Source: a virus. From it: a DNA stretch of 64,000 nt. This document shows, one piece after another, positions 14,545-21,824 of this stretch; within the stretch, counting starts at the first letter, position 1, and each line of letters starts with the position of its first letter. Location of the stretch: positions 1-64,000 of IMG/VR virus record IMGVR_UViG_3300043598_000004; one strand, written 5' to 3'. The position numbers and the translations under genes are program-made. The notes below the pieces were generated by a model. The model worked only from the letters and a program-made list of their open reading frames with translations. It was not told the origin of the DNA and did no database searches.

Positions 14545-15258
14545 ATGAAAAGCACTTTCAAATCCCTCCTGGTCATTTCGCTCATCGCCGCAAGCATGGC
14601 GGCATCAGCGCAGACCAGCATGACCAACGCAGGCGCGATCGGTAACAGCACTCGTGCCGTCGCCGACGTGAACGGCGCACCAGGAACGTCCTTCAGCGTC
14701 TCTCGCGGTGAAGCTGGCGCAACGGCCGCAGGCTCAGTCTCGATGATCCCTGGCACAGCCAACGGCCTCACGGGCGCTGTGGGCTTCGTGACCGGCGACA
14801 GCACGACCCGCAACGTGGCAACGGCGTTCAACGTCTCCACTGGTGCAGGCACAGGCTCGGGCTCAAGCACCGGCTTTGCCGACTCGACATCGTTCGGTGC
14901 AGCCACGTTCGCCGCAGCGCCAGGGATGGGCCTGAGCCTGGCAGGAAGCAGCGACACCGGTTCGCGTGACGGCTCGAATGGATCGAACGCATCGGTGACT
15001 GTGGGGACCAATCAGGATGCCGGCGCCTTCGGCTCCTCGCACGGGTCCTTCAACGTGAGCGGCTTCGTGGGTGCAGCCACGGGCGCGACAACGATCTTCG
15101 TGGGCTCGGTGGCCGACGTGAAGACCAGTGAGGCACAGGCTGAAACCTTTCGCATGACCTTCACCGGCACGCAACCCGTGGGCATGACGCAAGGCTCGAT
15201 GTCGGCCCACGGCGCAGCTGAAGTCACCACGTCCGCCAGCTTCAGCGACGTTCGCTGA
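14545..15258 (+). CDS. Secreted Gly/Ser/Ala-rich protein (237 aa)
   Basis: The N-terminal signal peptide (KSTFKSLLVISLIAASMAASA) ends with a clear ASA-Q cleavage site. The mature part is Gly/Ser/Thr/Ala-rich, has no Cys and looks beta-rich with imperfect repetition. AAAGGAAAC precedes the start. It is expressed from its own promoter. It may be exported to the periplasm or surface; phage-encoded envelope proteins can alter superinfection or host surface, which is inference here. Confidence 0.75.
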   Translation: MKSTFKSLLVISLIAASMAASAQTSMTNAGAIGNSTRAVADVNGAPGTSFSVSRGEAGATAAGSVSMIPGTANGLTGAVGFVTGDSTTRNVATAFNVSTGAGTGSGSSTGFADSTSFGAATFAAAPGMGLSLAGSSDTGSRDGSNGSNASVTVGTNQDAGAFGSSHGSFNVSGFVGAATGATTIFVGSVADVKTSEAQAETFRMTFTGTQPVGMTQGSMSAHGAAEVTTSASFSDVR

Positions 15259-15329
15259 TCAGACAGGTACGGCTCCACCTGATTGCCAACGGGCCACAGA
15301 ATAATTCTTCCTTTGAAAGGATCAATCCC

Positions 15330-16028
15330 ATGTTGAAATTCTCCAAACCGTTCGGCTATATTTTTGTCGTCCTGTGCATGCTCATCATCATCGCCTTCGG
15401 GATGTCCGAAGCCAATGCACAAGTGACAGGCACAGTCGACTCATCGACGCAGAGCCAGGCCGGCGCGAACAACGCAGGCAACGTGCAGTCGGTCAATCCG
15501 ACCATGGTCTTCAACCAGGCGTCGGCTACACCGTTTTCATCCACGGAGATTCGCTACAGCGGGTCGCAGACGATCAAGACCGTGCCCAACGTGATCGCAC
15601 CTGGCCTTGTCGCCACGCCGGCATCGTGCCTTGGCTCGCGCAGCGGTGGCTTCGCATTGACAGGCGTGGGTGCAACCGGAGGCTCGACGTACGAAGATGG
15701 CCCATGCAACGGGCGCGAGGGCGCCAAGGTCCTTCATGTCATGGGCATGCAGGACGCGGCCATCGAGCGCCTCTGCCTCGTCTCTCAGGAACGAGAGGCG
15801 ATCGAAGCTGGATTCCTGAAGACTCGCGCAGCGTGGGTGCGCAGTGCCACCGAGGCTCGAAGCAGTGGCAACCCGCCACCAGCGCTGAAGGCCGTGCCTC
15901 GATGCAAGCTGGACCAGGACATCGAGACAGCCAACGATGAGCAAGCTCGACGTGAGAAGATATCCCAGTCCGAACCCACGGCGCCGGCGGCGATGCTCGC
16001 GATCGGCATCCTTGATATCAAGCGGTGA
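15330..16028 (+). CDS. Secreted protein with Cys pair and helical C-terminus (232 aa)
   Basis: Signal peptide of about 30 residues with hydrophobic FVVLCMLIIIAFGM and an ANA-Q cleavage site. The central GSRSGGFALTGVGATGGSTYEDGPCNGREGAKVLHVMGMQDAAIERLC has Cys residues that could pair in the periplasm; this motif style occurs in secreted proteins of other phages. The C-terminal 80 residues are helical and charged. Follows the Gly/Ser-rich secreted protein in one unit; likely partners. Confidence 0.75.
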   Translation: MLKFSKPFGYIFVVLCMLIIIAFGMSEANAQVTGTVDSSTQSQAGANNAGNVQSVNPTMVFNQASATPFSSTEIRYSGSQTIKTVPNVIAPGLVATPASCLGSRSGGFALTGVGATGGSTYEDGPCNGREGAKVLHVMGMQDAAIERLCLVSQEREAIEAGFLKTRAAWVRSATEARSSGNPPPALKAVPRCKLDQDIETANDEQARREKISQSEPTAPAAMLAIGILDIKR

Positions 16029-16240
16029 ACACCATGGCCAGAAAAGACATGACCTTGAATCTTCGCCGTGAGAACGGGAAGAAAATCACCCTCGAAGCCA
16101 CCGACAGAGGGCTCGTTGCCTTCATCATATGGAAGAGAAACGATACACCTGCCCTGGTGCTAGCACTTGAACGCGACGAAGCTGACGTGCTTTCAGAGAT
16201 GCTTGACATTGCCGGGCTCGAAGCCGACAAAGCGGCTTGA
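16025..16240 (+). CDS. Small hypothetical protein (71 aa)
   Basis: GTG 16025 overlaps the upstream TGA; ATG 16034 is an alternative. Basic N-terminus (MTLNLRRENGKKITLEATDRG) and acidic C-terminus. No signal peptide. Last gene before the terminator. Confidence 0.6.
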   Translation: MNTMARKDMTLNLRRENGKKITLEATDRGLVAFIIWKRNDTPALVLALERDEADVLSEMLDIAGLEADKAA

Positions 16241-16276
16241 TTCTGTTCCTCCTCCTGCGGTGCAATACCGCAGTTC

Positions 16277-16305
16277 ACCGTGCATCGAAAGGTGCACGGT
16301 TTTTT
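16277..16305 (+). terminator. Rho-independent terminator
   Basis: ACCGTGCA, 8-base loop, TGCACGGT followed by six T. It closes the 14545-16240 unit. Confidence 0.85.
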
Positions 16306-16319
16306 CTTGTCGAAAGTTC

Positions 16320-16348
16320 TTGCAGCATAGAAACATTGCGCTTATGAT
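16320..16348 (+). promoter_or_regulatory. Sigma70 promoter for the next rightward unit
   Basis: TTGCAG, 17-base spacer, TATGAT, directly after the terminator. Shares CTTGT-GAAAGTTCTTGCA and a GATAGGAGCAAC leader with 14442-14470. The leader also serves as ribosome site for ATG 16382. Confidence 0.75.
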
Positions 16349-16381
16349 TCGCTATCAACAACTCGTCGATAGGAGCAACAG

Positions 16382-16663
16382 ATGGCAGTTAGTCAGTTTC
16401 GAAAGTCATTCTTCAAGCAGACCGTGTTCGAATGCCGCGTCTGCCATCGTCGCACCCGTGACACGGGCGACAACGGCGCAATCGAGCTTTGCCCCCAGTG
16501 CTATATCGCAGCGAGTATCGAGAACGGCCTGAACGACGGTCACTTCGGCGAGAAGCATTCGCCCGCGTACAAGCAAGCGGATGCCGAGTACAACCACCTG
16601 CGGCAAGCCGCCGTCGATCTCGGCGGCATCATCCACGGTTTCACCAAACGAGGAAAATCATGA
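16382..16663 (+). CDS. Small zinc-binding protein (93 aa)
   Basis: FECRVCHRRTRDTGDNG followed by LCPQCYIAASIENGLNDG gives a C-x2-C...C-x2-C zinc site at residues 18-40, a pattern familiar from phage hypothetical proteins. First gene after a strong promoter with GGAGC at the right distance. Confidence 0.75.
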   Translation: MAVSQFRKSFFKQTVFECRVCHRRTRDTGDNGAIELCPQCYIAASIENGLNDGHFGEKHSPAYKQADAEYNHLRQAAVDLGGIIHGFTKRGKS

Positions 16664-16866
16664 CCAATCAGGAATTTCGAGTAGCCCCGACCGTCCTCAG
16701 CGATAACTCCGTTGTCTACGACGTGGTGGGCTTCGACGGCCAGTGCAAGATCACAATCAACTGCACCACCGAAGTCGGCGCGATCAACGTGGCGCACGCG
16801 CTAAACAACGGCGTGGACGTGAATAGCTTCACCATCGACGTTCTGCCGCACCTGAAATCGTCATGA
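16660..16866 (+). CDS. Small hypothetical protein (68 aa)
   Basis: ATGA overlap on both sides. Beta-rich, no special motifs. Family not recognised. Confidence 0.6.
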   Translation: MTNQEFRVAPTVLSDNSVVYDVVGFDGQCKITINCTTEVGAINVAHALNNGVDVNSFTIDVLPHLKSS

Positions 16867-17126
16867 ACGTTGACAGCGACGGCGTGATTGAAGGTCCTCC
16901 GCGTTCAGCTGCCGTCGCTGAACTGTGGGAGGCGGCGCAACTGGCCAAGGCCAACATGCAGGCCATTTCCAATGACCTTTGCGCTGCGGTGATCAAGGCC
17001 GCTGATGCAGGCGTCACCATCCGTGGCATGAAAGTGACCACGGATAACCATTCACGACAAGCCGCAAGTCATCCTAACGGTATCGAGTTCTTTTATTTCC
17101 TACCCGAGGTAATCATTCAACTATGA
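16863..17126 (+). CDS. Small hypothetical protein (87 aa)
   Basis: Coupled by overlap. Helical central part (AVAELWEAAQLAKANMQAIS) and an aromatic C-terminus (FFYFLPEVIIQL). No assignment. Confidence 0.6.
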   Translation: MNVDSDGVIEGPPRSAAVAELWEAAQLAKANMQAISNDLCAAVIKAADAGVTIRGMKVTTDNHSRQAASHPNGIEFFYFLPEVIIQL

Positions 17127-17467
17127 ATAACAGTCCCACCCGGTCAGGCTTCATGGTCCCATTCAACATGACAGGCATCCACACACGCGACACAGTGATC
17201 AAGCATCTCAACCATATCATTTTGTTGATGATGAAGGACAACGCTGAATACGTCAGTGGGGAGGGCGTCAGTACCGATCGAAGTGATCTCAACGAAAACA
17301 CGGTGCGCGTCACTCTCAGCATCGATCTCGTGTTCGATCTTCACTACCCGGAGAAACGGCCCACGGTCACGGCAACCAAACCAGGCAAGGTCGCCAAGAC
17401 CTATTCAAGCATGGGACCCGTGCCGCCTCCCATCACTGAGCCAAGCGAAAAGGGCTCAGGTAAATGA
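17123..17467 (+). CDS. Hypothetical protein (114 aa)
   Basis: FNMTGIHTRDTVIKHLNHIILLMMKDNAEYV at the N-terminus gives an amphipathic helix pattern; the C-terminal 40 residues are Pro/Lys/Ser-rich. Coupled to the downstream exonuclease by ATGA. Confidence 0.6.
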   Translation: MNNSPTRSGFMVPFNMTGIHTRDTVIKHLNHIILLMMKDNAEYVSGEGVSTDRSDLNENTVRVTLSIDLVFDLHYPEKRPTVTATKPGKVAKTYSSMGPVPPPITEPSEKGSGK

Positions 17468-18084
17468 GCAACGACATCTCTATTGATTGCGAGACGCTCG
17501 GCAAGATGTTCGATGCGCCAGTAATCGCCATCGGTGCTCGCGCATTCGATCGCATGACAGGCAAGCTCGGTGCCAAGTTCTACATCGAAATTGAACTGGC
17601 GAGTGCGATCAAGACAGGCCGCGTCGATGGCAGCACGATCGGATGGTGGATCATGCAATCGCCACGAGCCAAGGTCATCTTCGATCCTGATCGCGAGTCG
17701 AAGAAGTCGAGCATGGCTACGGCACTGGTCGAGTTTTCTCATTGGTGCATCGGCCAGGGCAAAGACACCAACCAGCAATCAGGTGTCCTCCACGCGTGGA
17801 GCAACGGCGCCGCGCAAGACATCACCTGGCTTGAGCATGCCTACACCGTGGGCGGGCACGGCTTGACGATCCCGTGGCAGTACAACATGTCCAGGGACCT
17901 TCGCACCATCGAGAAAGCTGCCACCGACATCGCCGGCTTCGATCGCGCCACCGTCAAGCCTGTCGGTGTCGAGCACAACGCAGTGGACGATGCGACCTAT
18001 CAAGCCAACATCATCATCGCTGCATACAAGGCACTGAGAGGTAGCAAAACTACACCTGTTCCAACTGACGACGACGAACTCTGA
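17464..18084 (+). CDS. DEDDh 3'-5' exonuclease with DDDEL tail
   Basis: 206 aa. Catalytic set visible: IDCETLG (D8, E10), a middle Asp in GAAQDITWLEHAY, and EHNAVDDATYQA (His and Asp). The overall order matches the phage 3'-5' exoribonuclease-like family related to RNase T. It probably trims RNA or single-stranded DNA in the cytoplasm. The C-terminus PTDDDEL is not needed for coupling because the next gene begins 20 bases later. Confidence 0.85.
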   Translation: MSNDISIDCETLGKMFDAPVIAIGARAFDRMTGKLGAKFYIEIELASAIKTGRVDGSTIGWWIMQSPRAKVIFDPDRESKKSSMATALVEFSHWCIGQGKDTNQQSGVLHAWSNGAAQDITWLEHAYTVGGHGLTIPWQYNMSRDLRTIEKAATDIAGFDRATVKPVGVEHNAVDDATYQANIIIAAYKALRGSKTTPVPTDDDEL

Positions 18085-18104
18085 TCAACAATGAAAGGAA
18101 TCAA

Positions 18105-18977
18105 ATGACCAATCAAACTCCCCTTTTCACTCCTCCCGAACTCGTGGGCGGCAACGTCAAGACAGCGATGAAATCCGTGGGCGCATCGAGCGCTGACTTG
18201 TGGAAAGTCAAGCCTTCGGAAATCAAGTTCATGGACGGCTTCAATCTGCGGCAGCACAACACCGAGTACGAAGAGCACATCGAGTGGCTCACGTCTTCGA
18301 TCATGCAGAACGGCTACTACCAGGACAAGCCGATCGCTGGCTACGTTGCCACAGACGACGTGAATGGCCAAGTCATTTTCTGCACCGATGGCCACAGCCG
18401 CGTGACGGCAGCGCTCCGCGCCATCTCTAGGGGTGCGCCGATCGAAACCGTCCCGATGGTGATCAAGCCCAAGGGCACCACCATGGAGGACCTGACCTTC
18501 GCTCTCTTCACAAGCAACGAAGGCCGTCCGTTCTCGCCATTCGAGAAGGGCCTCGCGATCAAGCGGCTCATCGACATGGGTGTGGATGAAACCGTGATCG
18601 CCAAGCGACTCGGCATCACTGTGCCGTACGTCAACGATCTCCTGACAGCTGTCGGCGCCCCACGTGCTGTGCGCGAGATGATCGCCAGCGGCGCAGTGTC
18701 GGCAGCGACGGCCGTGGCTCAGATAAAGAAGCACGGGTCCAAAGCGACTGAAAAGCTCCAGGAGGCTGCGAAGGTGGCCAAGGCATCCGGGAAGACCAAG
18801 GTAACGGCAAAGCATCTCCTGAAGCCTTCTACGCTGAAGCTGACGGGTCAGATACGGGCGGACGCCAGCGAAGGCGCGAGCCGCATCTCTATATCCCTGG
18901 ACTTGGGGCTCGAAGTCATGCTGAAGGCCGGCAGCAAGGTCCGCCTGGTGATCACCGACGTGGAGGACGAATTGTGA
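18105..18977 (+). CDS. ParB-like protein with VEDEL C-terminus
   Basis: 290 aa with AAAGGAA before the start. N-terminal ParB/Spo0J-like region: NLRQHNTEYEEHIEWLTSSI, then TDGHSRVTAALRA at residues 94-106, the nucleotide-binding box. A helix-turn-helix-like middle follows (VIAKRLGITVPYVNDLLTAVG). Phage ParB-like proteins may act as nucleases, CTPases or regulators; a matching ParA is not seen. The tail overlaps the next gene (TTGTGA). Confidence 0.85.
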   Translation: MTNQTPLFTPPELVGGNVKTAMKSVGASSADLWKVKPSEIKFMDGFNLRQHNTEYEEHIEWLTSSIMQNGYYQDKPIAGYVATDDVNGQVIFCTDGHSRVTAALRAISRGAPIETVPMVIKPKGTTMEDLTFALFTSNEGRPFSPFEKGLAIKRLIDMGVDETVIAKRLGITVPYVNDLLTAVGAPRAVREMIASGAVSAATAVAQIKKHGSKATEKLQEAAKVAKASGKTKVTAKHLLKPSTLKLTGQIRADASEGASRISISLDLGLEVMLKAGSKVRLVITDVEDEL

Positions 18978-19135
18978 GAAGGTTCGTGGCCTGGATCACC
19001 ACGGGCCGCTTCAGCATGATCGACATCATCGGGAGCGTCTTCATCGGCGCGTCGATCGCGCAGCGCAACTACCTGGTGGCGTTGATCTGCTTGCTGGCCA
19101 TGGTCTTCATCGCCGGACTGCGGGGCAAGCCGTGA
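18974..19135 (+). CDS. Small membrane protein (53 aa)
   Basis: GTG start overlapping the ParB-like stop. Two hydrophobic stretches (MIDIIGSVFIGASIA and YLVALICLLAMVFIAG) predict one or two transmembrane helices. Ends GKP. Its stop overlaps the next GTG. A small inner-membrane effector is possible. Confidence 0.6.
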   Translation: MRRFVAWITTGRFSMIDIIGSVFIGASIAQRNYLVALICLLAMVFIAGLRGKP

Positions 19136-19329
19136 GTCGTCGAACACCTGAATGGCATGCGGCCCGTGAAGCAGAGGTACAACGTCAACACGATCGTGAT
19201 GAGGAGCGCTTGCGCGAGCGACGTGAAGTGATCTCCCTGGCGATCCTCGAAGCAGCTGCAGAGACTGGCTACAGCCCAAGTGACAAGCTGGTCGAGTTTC
19301 TTTCCAACTTGCTTGAGAGGGTGACGTGA
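19132..19329 (+). CDS. Small charged protein (65 aa)
   Basis: GTG start overlapping the previous stop. The N-terminal half is densely charged (REAEVQRQHDRDEERLRERRE), probably a helix. No family recognised. Confidence 0.55.
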   Translation: MSRRTPEWHAAREAEVQRQHDRDEERLRERREVISLAILEAAAETGYSPSDKLVEFLSNLLERVT

Positions 19330-19661
19330 TGCCGCTCGACACCCGTGCCCAAGGCATAGCGCTCCTACGTGACGATGCCAGGGCCAAGGCCCGCGTCAAC
19401 GTGCACAAGGCGCACATGGAACTGCTTCGAGCTACCAAAGGCTTGCTCGATGACTTCAGGATGCAGTTCAACCCGCCAGGGGTCCGCTACTGGGAAAGCT
19501 ATTCCGATGAGACACCGCCACGGCGGGCCTACTACACCACGTTGCTTCGATCGGATGACGACACGAAGCTACCCGACAACTACACCATTGCCGAACTGAG
19601 CCATGTCGAGTACCTCTCACGGCAAGGCATGGGTGACACCTACGATGAGGATGAATTGTGA
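19329..19661 (+). CDS. Hypothetical protein (110 aa) with DEDEL C-terminus
   Basis: GTG 19326 and ATG 19329 are both usable. Helical N-terminus, then aromatic YWESYSDETPPRRAYY. The tail YDEDEL uses TTG-TGA, creating the overlapping GTG of the next gene. Confidence 0.65.
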   Translation: MPLDTRAQGIALLRDDARAKARVNVHKAHMELLRATKGLLDDFRMQFNPPGVRYWESYSDETPPRRAYYTTLLRSDDDTKLPDNYTIAELSHVEYLSRQGMGDTYDEDEL

Positions 19662-20191
19662 TTCCACCACGCTTCAGTTTTGAACTCACTAAAACCGAAC
19701 TCGCCAAGCTCAAGACACTCGGGGGCGGGCGCTGGTTGCGCAAGGCGATACGTGAAGCATCGGCGCCTGCACCCCTTGAAGAATTCCCTGACGTGTCGAT
19801 CGCGCAGCGCGATGCTCGCATCATCGCGGACTTGCGGCCGGCGAAGCTGATCGCAGCCGAGTGGAAAATCTCACCCAAGACCGTCTACTGCATCCGCCAC
19901 CATGCCAGGAAGGCCGGCAAGGCAGTGGTCGAATTCGAGCAATCAAAAGGAAGTGCTAAACATGATCGTCGCAGCGGCAATCAAATTCGGGGAACTGGTG
20001 TGCTCGATGCAGGCGCCCCACCACCACGGGGACATCATCTTGGCGTGCAGCACAGCTGGCCTGCCAATCCCGATTTGCGCGGTGCAGGGATTCCTGACAA
20101 GCAGCGGCAGGTTCCTGGATCGCAAGGAAGCAGCCATCCGAGCGGTGCAAAAGAATCAACTCGCCAGGGCCAACGTTCATTCGAACGGTGA
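19658..20191 (+). CDS. Hypothetical DNA-binding-like protein; C-terminal end doubtful
   Basis: GTG start in the upstream stop. The first 100 residues look real, with an HTH-like segment (LIAAEWKISPKTVYCIRHHARK). The last 75 codons overlap a well-supported gene in another frame and read like a shadow. A missing stop near 19958, by mutation or frameshift, could explain this: a TAA lies there in the neighbouring frame. Confidence 0.6.
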   Translation: MIPPRFSFELTKTELAKLKTLGGGRWLRKAIREASAPAPLEEFPDVSIAQRDARIIADLRPAKLIAAEWKISPKTVYCIRHHARKAGKAVVEFEQSKGSAKHDRRSGNQIRGTGVLDAGAPPPRGHHLGVQHSWPANPDLRGAGIPDKQRQVPGSQGSSHPSGAKESTRQGQRSFER

Positions 20192-20216
20192 GCTTTATTG
20201 CGGCGATCTCTGGTGA
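19962..20216 (+). CDS. Small phage protein of conserved type (84 aa)
   Basis: AAGGAAG precedes ATG 19962. MIVAAAIKFGE, HHHGDIILA, VQGFLTSSGRFLDRKEA and ELYCGDLW match a common phage hypothetical family I recognise by pattern. Last gene before the terminator. Confidence 0.78.
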   Translation: MIVAAAIKFGELVCSMQAPHHHGDIILACSTAGLPIPICAVQGFLTSSGRFLDRKEAAIRAVQKNQLARANVHSNGELYCGDLW

Positions 20217-20220
20217 CGTG

Positions 20221-20241
20221 AAAAAGCCGCCCGTGGGCGGC
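20221..20241 (-). terminator. Leftward terminator
   Basis: On the minus strand GCCGCCC-AC-GGGCGGC is followed by TTTTTC. It terminates the leftward 20264-20743 gene; the hairpin may also slow rightward transcription. Confidence 0.75.
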
Positions 20242-20263
20242 CTTGTCATTGGATCGCTTCGGT

Positions 20264-20743
20264 TCAGACTTCGGTAGCGCCACCGTCAGCGCCGGCCTTG
20301 CCTGTGGTTTGCTCGGTGGATTCGCTTGGGTCGGTCGTGACGTTTGGGGTAGCCGTGCGATCACTGATCGTCGCGGCCGTGTCCGGCGCGTTCGGTGCAG
20401 CGTCCTTCACCAGGTCGTCAACCACGCTGGCCTTTTGGACAACGGCGTTGACTGCGGCTTGCAGGCGCGGGCTCAGCTTGCCTGCGTCCTTGGCTGCAGC
20501 TTCGAGTTCGTCGACCTTGCTAACCAGCGCGGAGGTTTCCCCGCCGATTTTGTCGAGCTTGCCCGACAGGTCTTCAAGGGCTTGTGCTGCATCGTCTTGT
20601 TCACTCATGATTTTCTCCAGTTTGGCGTTGATAACGTTGAAATTTGCGTTGAGTACAGTGAGGGCTATTGCCAGTTTTTCAACCTGACCACGCGAGGCGA
20701 TCTTGTGCAATGGCCAGGGAAGGATCAAGTGTGTTTTTGACAT
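20264..20743 (-). CDS. Coiled-coil protein (159 aa, or 114 aa from internal start)
   Basis: A long helical heptad region from about residue 20 to 95, then a Thr/Asp/Pro-rich tail. The internal ATG at 20608 has a good GGAGA ribosome site and would give 114 aa; the longer form has no clear site but extends the coiled coil. It is a lone leftward gene ended by its own terminator. Function unknown. Confidence 0.6.
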   Translation of the reverse strand: MSKTHLILPWPLHKIASRGQVEKLAIALTVLNANFNVINAKLEKIMSEQDDAAQALEDLSGKLDKIGGETSALVSKVDELEAAAKDAGKLSPRLQAAVNAVVQKASVVDDLVKDAAPNAPDTAATISDRTATPNVTTDPSESTEQTTGKAGADGGATEV

Positions 20744-20835
20744 GGCGATCGATATTGTCGATGAATCGTCATGACCGATTTGTGACTAGAAGTTACAGTT
20801 CACTTTTGTTTGCAGAACTATTCTTGTGCAAGTCG

Positions 20836-20863
20836 TTGACTTAATAAACGGTTCGTTGATAAT
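20836..20863 (+). promoter_or_regulatory. Rightward promoter candidate
   Basis: TTGACT, 16-base spacer, GATAAT, followed by the CTCAATCCACC leader motif (20873-20883) and GGAG before ATG 20899. Confidence 0.6.
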
Positions 20864-20898
20864 CGAGGCTCCCTCAATCCACCACAGGAGTTCTCCAC

Positions 20899-21126
20899 AT
20901 GCCCAACATGACCGTCGGCGACATCAGCAAAAAGATTGGTTTCATCGTTACCCGCAAGGACATCGAAGCGCTCGGCATCACGGCCGCAGAGCACGTCAAG
21001 GGTTATCCTAAGTTCTCGCCGGCAGCTTTTCCCGCGATCTGCCGGGGCTTCATCACGAAGCTGGAAGCATTGGAGGCGGGTTACGTACCTGCCGAGGAGC
21101 CCGATGATGATGACGACGAACTTTGA
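20899..21126 (+). CDS. Small phage protein (75 aa) with DDDDDEL tail
   Basis: TVGDISKKIGFIVTRKDIEALGITAAEHVKG and FPAICRGFITKLEAL match a small phage family I recognise by pattern, perhaps a DNA-binding helical protein. The tail EEPDDDDDEL is encoded by a GAT-rich run whose shifted frame contains three ATG codons used by the next gene. Confidence 0.75.
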   Translation: MPNMTVGDISKKIGFIVTRKDIEALGITAAEHVKGYPKFSPAAFPAICRGFITKLEALEAGYVPAEEPDDDDDEL

Positions 21127-21280
21127 TCCTGCAAACGACATCGACAGAGCATCATGCGATTGCGAAGTTATCGAGATCGTGCCCGAGTACATCGAGATTT
21201 TTGGCGTGCACGATATACCCGAGGGCACGCTAAACTTTCTCGTGCAATGGGTTCCATCCTTTCCCTCTGGCCCCGTCTGA
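21104..21280 (+). CDS. Small protein (58 aa) starting inside upstream acidic tail
   Basis: ATG codons at 21104, 21107 and 21110 lie within the upstream Asp-rich tail; GAGGAG at 21094-21099 is a good ribosome site. The acidic product includes CDCEVIEIVPEYIEIFGVHDIPEG. No family recognised. Confidence 0.6.
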   Translation: MMMTTNFDPANDIDRASCDCEVIEIVPEYIEIFGVHDIPEGTLNFLVQWVPSFPSGPV

Positions 21281-21282
21281 CC

Positions 21283-21618
21283 ATGCCCTCATGGGTTCCA
21301 CCGATGGGTCCGCCGCCACCGATCCTCTCTGAATGGCTCGACTCGCGCCCGCTGCGCGTCCCACCATCCACCATGAACATCCCAACACCTGAAGAGTTCG
21401 CCAGCTATGTTGTCGTAGAGAAGATCATCGAGTTCCGCGACGTGGCTGACTGGCTATTGAAAGTCAAACGCACCTACACCATCCGCGCAGCAAGACTGGT
21501 CATGCAGCATTGCGCCGGCACGCAATGGGCCATAGAGATTCAGCCCAAGGACTATGCGAAGGTCGTCGGCCTGTGCAAGCTTCTTATCGAACTGAGTGAC
21601 GGGACGGCCGGCGAATGA
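21283..21618 (+). CDS. Hypothetical protein (111 aa)
   Basis: Starts 2 bases after the previous stop; ATG 21373 is an alternative. Pro-rich N-terminus, then a helical domain (FASYVVVEKIIEFRDVADWLLKVKRTYT). No assignment. Confidence 0.6.
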   Translation: MPSWVPPMGPPPPILSEWLDSRPLRVPPSTMNIPTPEEFASYVVVEKIIEFRDVADWLLKVKRTYTIRAARLVMQHCAGTQWAIEIQPKDYAKVVGLCKLLIELSDGTAGE

Positions 21619-21824
21619 CCTATCCGCTTGAACACAAGATCATTCGACCGTCCAAGTGGGACCCGTCACCAAACGTGGCTGAGACGTTCAGACGGGCCAG
21701 AGAAAAAGGCCCGCTCGTTGGCGGACCTGTCTCAGTGGTGCAAGTAGCACCGTTCGATCTCAACCATCCACTGCACTCGCGTCATGCGTGCTACATCATG
21801 AGTATTCGGCAGAGGGCGCAGTAA
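21615..21824 (+). CDS. Small hypothetical protein (69 aa)
   Basis: ATGA overlap with the previous gene. NVAETFRRAREKG is a motif seen in small phage proteins. The 3' end overlaps the convergent fibre gene by 29 bases, so no terminator lies between the rightward and leftward units. Confidence 0.6.
   Translation: MTYPLEHKIIRPSKWDPSPNVAETFRRAREKGPLVGGPVSVVQVAPFDLNHPLHSRHACYIMSIRQRAQ

Noticed and set aside
20818-21228. Leftward 136-codon frame opposite 20899-21280
   Set aside because: Antisense of a recognised small phage protein with its own ribosome site.
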